A stretch of 64,000 nucleotides of DNA, from the NCBI RefSeq assembly GCF_963924675.1, contig NC_089220.1:163903270-163967269 (forward strand). The letters run 5' to 3'. Positions within the stretch are counted from its first letter, which is position 1, and each line of letters starts with the position of its first letter. Of this stretch, positions 57,789 through 64,000 are shown piece by piece. This stretch comes from Phocoena phocoena (lineage: Eukaryota; Chordata; Mammalia; Artiodactyla; Phocoenidae). The translations under genes were made by a program, and so were the position numbers. The notes under the pieces were generated by a model. It was not told where the DNA came from. It was given only the letters and a program-made list of their open reading frames with translations, and searched no databases.

Positions 57789-60700
57789 ATGATCTCTGAG
57801 ATTTTATGATTTGGTACTAAAATTTAGCTAATAACATTTGTTCACAAGTAAATAAAATACATAGAAGGAGAAACTGATGCCAAAATAACAAGTTGACAAA
57901 TTTTCTGCTCAAAAGGAAAAGTAAGAGAAAACAGATTTCTATAATTAATTAGGAGAATTTAAATTTATTTTAATTTTTCTATTGACTCTAATATTCTATT
58001 TATTAGTATTTTTAAAATTTTTATAATATGCAATTCATTATTTAATGAAAGCTATCACATATTTTCATATAAGGAACACCCCAGGGTTCCAATCAATTTT
58101 ATTTAATTTAGGAATGATCATTATATTTATATACATAAATCCACATGTGTCTTATGAATTGGATTTATTTTAAATTCTCCTATATTTAATAAATTATGAA
58201 CTTTTGAAAAACATGCATATTTGTCCCATTCCTCTTACCATATTGGGTACAATTGTTCACTTAAGGTACAGTTAATTTTCCTTTTAGTGGCTGTTTTTGT
58301 TTAGATTTTTATTTATATAGTCAGACACTAACTTTTAAGCTTTGGTTAGATCTGTCTAATATATCACTTTGTACGAGCGTTTCCCCCAGAGCACTGTAAA
58401 TCTGCAATGAGAAGGAAGTATGGGCAAGCAAGCAAGAAAAATGTCCAGGAATGAATCTGTGCTAAAGATTGCACACAACTGAATATTTTGCATATTAAGT
58501 TATTCTTATTATGTTATCTCCAAAGGGTCAGGCATTAAGTTTTAATTTACCCTGATGACCTTAATCAGATTTGTTTCAGATTTATGAGGACTGTAAAATT
58601 AGGAAACTTTCATTAAAAAAATTAAACCCCCTGGATGGCTTCCCAAAGCACATCCAGCATTACTTACGACTTTATTATTTCAGCTAGTTGGATACATCAT
58701 AACCACAGCTCTAGCCAGGTCTGTAAGAGTTCTGTGACTGACGCCTAATGGAACCAATTTTCACTCTGGCAGAACAAGTTCAAGTTCTAATACTAACTTG
58801 AATCCTAGTTTCCTTTGAATGCCAGGAACCAGATCCTTGAAGAAGAAAATGTATCAGAGCATCTGCCTATTAAGCGACATTCCATTTATTTCATCTAAAT
58901 AGCTCGCAGGAACAATTGACTAAAATCTAAAATAGAAAACAAATAGTTTTTTAATTACTGAATTTCCTTTATTCTTTTTTTAGTCTTCTTTCCCTCTTGG
59001 CCTCAATTTTCTACAAAATTCCCCTATTTACACTGAGGACCAGAGACCTTTTTAAAACAGGAACAAATGTTTCAGTGCACTCACTCACCTACACTAACAA
59101 CCATATTACAGTCACAGTTCATTGACTGTCACCCGCCCACATTTTTATTACCCTACATCTGATGAACATTGATGCACTTGGGTTTCTTCCTCTGCACTGG
59201 AAGGAAAAAATAATAATTTAGATAGAATTCTAAGAACTTAGCACGTTTTGTCAATAGCTTCATTGTTCCTTGTGTCCATTCATCACATCTTGCCTGCTAC
59301 TGAAATCTTTCCTTACTTTCCAACATTATTAAAGTCAGTCATTATTAAAGCCATCTCAAAAAGAGATGGATACTTCTGCAACTTCTAAGATACTGTCAAC
59401 TAAGAATCATATTTTCAACACTTCAAATTTTATTGTATTTTCAAGCTTCGGGAAAATCTAATATTCTTGCATATTTCCTAAGATGGAATTTCATGTAGAC
59501 AATGATGTGATAGGAAAGATGAGGCTTATCTAATGATTTTGGCATTGCCCCTAGATAACTGTGCTCCTCTGAGAAAAGCAGCAATGGTTTTCTTATTATC
59601 AGAGCACATTAAAGAGCACGTTCTGAAGTCCTACATGTCTTACGTTTGAGAGAGAAAAATCACTGGGAAAACAACAGTTATATTTGTATTCATCTAGTTT
59701 CATTAAAATATACTTTGGGCACTCTTTTTTTTATAACAATTTTATAACATATATTCTACAAGACCACTTAACGGATAATTGTATTTTAGTTTTATTTTTC
59801 ACAAAAGTCAGGTTTAATTAAAGCTTTATGAAAAGGCTAAAAAGTATTCCACAGTTTCTAATTTTCCAACCCCTCCTTCAGTAGGAATGACTTAAGTAAT
59901 TTGATCCAGATAGTTTATGTTGTTGGAGTTCAATCTCAGTGAATAAGCCTCTCTAAATAGAATGCATGTTTTAGTCATTTTCAATTAATATGAAGTTGTT
60001 TTGCCAAAATATAACTGTAAATGGGAAGCCATTATTCTGAACATTTGGAAACTATAGTTTTAAAAAAATTATTTGTTGATATTTGATATAAAAATAGTTT
60101 AAGCCACTCATTAATGCTATTTTCCATTAATCACAAAGAAGTAAATTCAAAGCAAAGATAATTGTTTTATTGGTTTACCAAAGATCCCTGATGAAATGCA
60201 CACACCACCAAGAACAAAAGTTAGGTCCTCAACATGTTCCAAATTTCAATGGAAACAAGACATGGGCATGGATTTACAGATGATACATTACAGGCTGACT
60301 AGGGAAAAGTCTGCACATAATGTATATTCTGTGTGTGTGTTCACGTGTGGAAACGAAAGCCAGGAAGAGAGGGGAAAAGAGCCACAATCGTATAATGGTT
60401 CTCTCTCTTAGATTTATTAATGGGGAATGGAGAGAAAGATAACCCAGGACTCTTCTCTCTGGTGACAATACAATACTAGGGAAAAAATCGGGCGTCATAT
60501 GTAATTTACTATAGAATTGCTTGTCTTAGAAATAGACTAGAGGGAATACAAACTCTGTTGCATGTGCATACGTGTACAGATACAATACACACATTTTCTC
60601 TTCCGAAATTTTTATTTCAAATCTGCTTTAAATCAAAATGAGTTGAGCTCAGTCTGGGGCTGGTGAGAAAGAACCTTCTAAAAATTTTGCTCAACCCAGC

Positions 60701-61020
60701 AAATGCTTTAAAAGTGAACTAATGAGCAGTATCTCTTAGTTACCTAACCATGCTCCAAGAAAGACTGGCTCTCTGTATTTTGATTTAGAAAGAAAGTGCT
60801 CGGGCTTTTAAAGAACAAAGAAGGAAAGCCTTCTCCATCCTTCCTTCCCTCCCTTCCTCTCCACAATTTGACCACTCCATTTTTCCCAGCTTTTCTTTTT
60901 TTTTTTTAAGGTCCGTCTCCTTTCTTTGGCCTTCCTTCCCTCCTTGTACGTCCACGACCACTAATTTGACTAAAAAGGATTTTCCACGAAGGACCCTTCT
61001 TAACACATAGGACCTTTCTT
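57789..61020. other. Repeat-poor AT-rich flank upstream of the CpG island
   Basis: I could name no SINE, L1, LTR or MIR in about 3.2 kb, in contrast with the rest of the window. No open frame is convincing: those at 60196-60498 and 60785-61006 are low-complexity or motif-free. It could contain conserved regulatory elements, but this cannot be established from one sequence. Confidence 0.55.
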
Positions 61021-61880
61021 AACACATCAACGTGATAAGTGGACACCCACTATCTTGGGACTCGGCCCACCTGACCCGGGCGGTCTCCCCCGTACCCCGC
61101 CCTCTGCTCTCCTGCTTCTCCGGCGCCTCCCCCGGGGGCTGAACACCCCCCCGGCAGGTCTCGCGGCAAGTTGAGAGCTTGGTCTGGCGCCGCGCGGTGT
61201 AGCCACCAACTTCTGCTTTCCCCCAGGGAAAACTGCGAGACTCGAAGCGCGTCGGCAAGTGCTTCTTGGGGTCGGCTTGGGGTCTCCGAGCCCCCGGACT
61301 GGAGGCCCAAAGCCCTCCTCCTCCCGCGCCTGGCGTCGGGGGAACCTGGGTCTGGGGATAATTCAAAGCCCTCGGAGCCCCCAACACCCCAGCACCCACA
61401 TCTGCCCGAGCGAGAAAGCGCAGGATGGAGCTTGCACGGCTCGTATGGCTTCGGCATGACCCGTGGAGAGACGAGATGCGCGTGGAGACCCAAGAGTTGG
61501 GGGAAGAGGGTGGTGAGAGGGCCCAGTCCAGGCTGCCCCTCGCGCTGGGGGCGCCGCCAGTCCAGACCTCAAAGGGAGCAAACGAGCGCGGAGCCGTTTT
61601 CCGCTTCACCAGAGAGCGGGCTTTTCGCTGAGAAGGAAAAACACAGGGAAAGTCAGCTCGCGCGCTTGTTTTGGTTTTTCGTCTGTTTGCCTCCCAATTA
61701 AAAAGTGGCCGGCTAGGCGACAGCTTTGCGGTTTTCACAGTGTAAAACGGATTAGAGGGAAAGCTCCAGCCCTTCTCGACTTTCGCTTGCGGTTTGCAAC
61801 CCCCGGGGAAGGCGTGACCCTGCGGCACCTGCCGGGACGAGCTCCTCCCGCTGCGGCCCGACCTGCGGCCTCGGCTCTCC

Positions 61881-61892
61881 TGGGGCGGGGCC
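61881..61892 (+). promoter_or_regulatory. GC box (Sp1/KLF-type)
   Basis: 'tggggcggggcc' matches the Sp1 consensus core ggggcgggg within the CpG island. Confidence 0.6.
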
Positions 61893-61918
61893 CGGCAGGG
61901 CGGAGCCGAGGCTGCGCG

Positions 61919-61961
61919 CCGGGGGGAGTGGGGAGTGGGGAGTGGGGGGTGGGAGGGGGAA
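61919..61961 (+). repeat. G-rich tandem (GGGGAGT)n with G-quadruplex potential
   Basis: Three to four 7-bp units, 'ggggagt', are followed by 'ggggggtgggagggggaaa'. Several G-runs of three or more with short loops fit the G-quadruplex pattern on the plus strand. Confidence 0.7.
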
Positions 61962-62680
61962 AGCCGGTTCCCTCCGTGCAGGTAAACTTCGTGCCCCGGG
62001 CCGGCACCGCCTCCCCTCCCCCACGCCCTCCCGGCGCCGGGACCTGAGCTTTCCTCTGAGAGTCCGGATCCTGGGTGTGCGGAAATCCTGTGACAACCCC
62101 TGGGGGACCCCTCTCCAAGACGCGGAGGAGGGAAGAGCAAAGAAAAGGAATTTACTGCAGATGGCACCGGAACCGGAGTTGGCTTGTTCGTGCCCTGCTC
62201 GATGCTCGTAGGTTTTCCCCAAGAATCTCGAATTCGCTGAGGTCACTTATACCCAAGAAACGATGAGTTCACACGCACACTCTTTAGTTAAAAGGGAAAA
62301 AGGAAAGAAAGAAAAACTGCTCTTCGATCCTCTCCACGTTCCTTGCTTTCACCAAATAAACAAAGCATCCGGGCGAGAGTGAGCTGAAGCCGGGGGCGCC
62401 GGAGGTGCACAAGGAGAGGTTCCCTGTGGGCCCGCCGCTCCTCCCCGGCCTCTTGCACCGGCACCTGCCCAAGAGTTTGCGGGGTGTGGGCGCTGAATGC
62501 GATTCCGGGACCGGCCAGGCTCATCCTGAACACTTGGATCTGAAAAGTCCATGGACAGGTCACCAACCCCCGGCGACCCTTTCCTGGTGGCCTTCTGCTT
62601 TTAATAAACGAAAATAAAAGTTTGCTTTCAAGTTAAAGAAACGCCGTTTTCGTCTTTCAGCCCTGACGCGTGACTTACGC

Positions 62681-62691
62681 CTCTTTTTATA
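62681..62691 (-). promoter_or_regulatory. TATA-like box on the minus strand
   Basis: The minus strand reads 'ggtataaaaagaggcg'. A start about 25-30 bases downstream would fall near 62655-62662, in 'tcagggctgaaag'. 'gtaagt' (a donor-like hexamer) overlaps this stretch, so an alternative reading is a minus-strand exon end at about 62679. Confidence 0.4.
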
Positions 62692-62951
62692 CCAGCAGGA
62701 TATTATCAATGGTGATTGTCGAAATCGATACCGGGGCATCCGCGGACGAGGACCTACAGGTAGTAGGGCCAAGGGGGTCAAGGAAATAGCAGTAGGAGCC
62801 AGCAGCCTCCGACCGTTCTGGACTGCCAGGCCCGCTTCTCGAGGGAGACTCCGCGGGTGGAAGCATGGTTGCGGGAGAGCCGAACGCGCGGGTGGGGAAC
62901 GAGGCCGGTTCCACCTTGAAGAGTCGGAGCGGCGGCTGCAGAGGCGTCCGG

Positions 62952-62969
62952 CACCTGCAGGGGGCGCTG
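62952..62969 (+). promoter_or_regulatory. CTCF-like motif
   Basis: 'cacctgcagggggcgctg' matches the CTCF core (AGGGGGCGC with a flanking tg) well. It lies inside the CpG island. Confidence 0.55.
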
Positions 62970-63079
62970 CTGCCCCGCGGTTCCGCCCGCGCCGCGGCGC
63001 GCCGCCTGCCTTGCGGCTCCCGGGCCGCAGTCCCTGGAGGGGGTGGGGACGCTGGGGGAGGAAGGGAGCGAGTGCAGCC

Positions 63080-63090
63080 GTTAGGTAAGG
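63080..63090 (+). other. Candidate 5' splice donor
   Basis: 'gttag|gtaagg' (GT at 63085-63086) is a strong donor match downstream of an ATG-bearing open stretch (62865). It suggests a plus-strand first exon ending here. The 87-residue frame read from 62865 shows no known domain, so the exon may be non-coding. Confidence 0.35.
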
Positions 63091-64000
63091 AGCCCGAACC
63101 CTCCCGGATTCTGAAGCGGCCTCAGTGAGGCGTTGGCTGGAGGGAGCTTTTCCGTCATTCGGCCGGGAGAGGAAATGTGGCGAGGCGTCCTCCCCTGCCC
63201 CCACCGCCTGCCTTCCTGCCTCCCTGCACCTCCGCTCCGCGACCCCGGTCGTGCTTCCCAGACCCTTTGTTCTCGAGGTTGGGAGCTCCTGGGTGGGGGT
63301 TCCCCGGGAAAGAGGTTCCCCCTGCGCCACTCAGAAGGGAGGGGACTCTCGCCTCGTCCCCCGCCCCAGCCCTCCCGAGCCGAGTCCCCCTGGCCCCCGG
63401 CCCCCTCTCCGCATCCCAGTGCCTCCTTGTCGACCCGGAGTCCCCCAGCTCCCGCTCCCAGACCTTCGCCGTCTGTTTACCCGCCTCCCTTCCCACTTCG
63501 CCGCCGCTGCGAGGTCTCCGGGAAGAGGGTGGGAGAGGCAGACGCGAGGAGGAGGAGAAACCACGTTGCCACCGCGGCACGGAGAATCCCCGGGGACACT
63601 TTCAGGCTGCGTCCCCGGGGACCCGCCGCAGAGGCAGGGGTTTCCCGGCGCCGCCGCAGGGCGGAGAGCCCGCCCCAGCCGGGAAGCCGCCCGGCCAGCG
63701 CCCCCGCCGGGTGGCCCGGGGACCCGCTGGCGCGCAACACAGCCCGCCCTTGCAGCCGGGAGACAGCCCCGCGCGGCGCGGCCTCAAGGTCAGGACCTGA
63801 GCCCCCCAGGTAGAGAGAAAGGGACACTGTAGTTGGCGCCCCGGGGAGGCGAAGTGCAAACAAACGCCCCCGGCTTCCCCCCACCTACCCTCTGGGGCGC
63901 CACCCGCATCGCCTCTCTGCCGCGCGCGACCCCGAGCGCTCCCGCGATTGTATCTCCTTCAGTACAGTTACAGTTGCAAGCAGCTAATTTCTTACTCCCG

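Larger units (their letters stand above)
61021..63960. promoter_or_regulatory. CpG island, probable promoter/5' region of an unidentified gene
   Basis: There is an abrupt change from AT-rich DNA to a stretch dense in G, C and CpG (for example 'ggcgccgcgcggtgtagcca' near 61190, 'cgcgccgcggcgcgccgcct' near 62988, 'gcgccccgggg' type runs near 63835). It has no recognisable repeats. Long overlapping frames on both strands (such as 61019-62167 minus, 62560-63330 minus, 63125-63832 plus) are Pro/Arg/Ala-rich and disagree with each other, as expected from GC bias; I call none of them a gene. The direction of transcription is unclear; a bidirectional promoter is possible. Confidence 0.85.

Noticed and set aside
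61019..62167. A 382-residue minus-strand open frame
   Set aside because: It lies in a CpG island where stops are rare, is Pro/Arg/Ser/Gly-rich, overlaps equally long frames on the other strand and shows no domain.
62560..63832. Long open frames on both strands (256, 235, 226 and 207 residues)
   Set aside because: They conflict with each other, are compositionally biased and have no recognisable motif. They are GC-driven artefacts unless transcript data show otherwise.
1..64000. Bacterial-type features (operons, ribosome binding sites, origins)
   Set aside because: Repeat content and gene structure are mammalian; such features do not apply.

Overview
This is a piece of mammalian nuclear genome, almost certainly from a cetacean. 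The strongest evidence is about 40 copies of tRNA-derived CHR-type SINEs, recognisable by heads such as 'cttccctggtggcgcagtgg'. They come in long, short and very short forms on both strands, and many have perfect target-site duplications (TSDs). Cetartiodactyl-type L1 pieces accompany them: GC-rich 5' UTRs, ORF1/ORF2 remains and 3' UTR tails ending near 'caactatactccaataaa'. I saw no ruminant Bov-tA/BovB and no pig SINE.

No intact host protein-coding gene is visible in the first 61 kb. Most open frames there lie inside SINEs, L1 or LTRs. Recognisable gene-derived sequences are (1) a processed RIDA (reactive intermediate deaminase A) retrocopy at 6805-7820 on the minus strand, with one frameshift and a 16-bp perfect TSD, and (2) a U6 snRNA retropseudogene at 55460-55566 on the minus strand.

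Layout. 0-5 kb: L1 tail, SINEs and probable ERV LTRs. 6-8.2 kb: MIR, the RIDA retrocopy and an old L1. 9.5-12.2 kb: SINEs and the 5' part of an L1. 12.4-24 kb: ancient MIR/L2/hAT remnants and many SINEs. 26-34.4 kb: LTRs (two of three related copies; the third is at 4 kb), a Tigger-like element and an MLT1 LTR. 34.9-44.1 kb: a nested stack in which a fossil hAT DNA transposon was split by a near-full-length L1, and both were then hit by SINEs. 45-52.4 kb: more nesting, including a SINE split by an L1-derived insertion that may be a 3' transduction. 53-57.8 kb: MIR, L2, a MaLR LTR split by L1, U6, and SINEs.

From about 57.8 kb recognisable repeats stop. A roughly 3.2-kb AT-rich, repeat-poor stretch leads into a strong CpG island (about 61.02-63.96 kb) with a GC box, a minus-strand TATA-like box, a CTCF-like motif and a candidate splice donor. 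This is probably the promoter and 5' region of a gene lying mainly beyond the window's right edge or starting inside it. I could not identify that gene, and the long open frames in the island look like GC-driven artefacts.

I found no convincing undescribed biological system. The value here is the layered insertion history and the repeat-poor flank plus CpG island.
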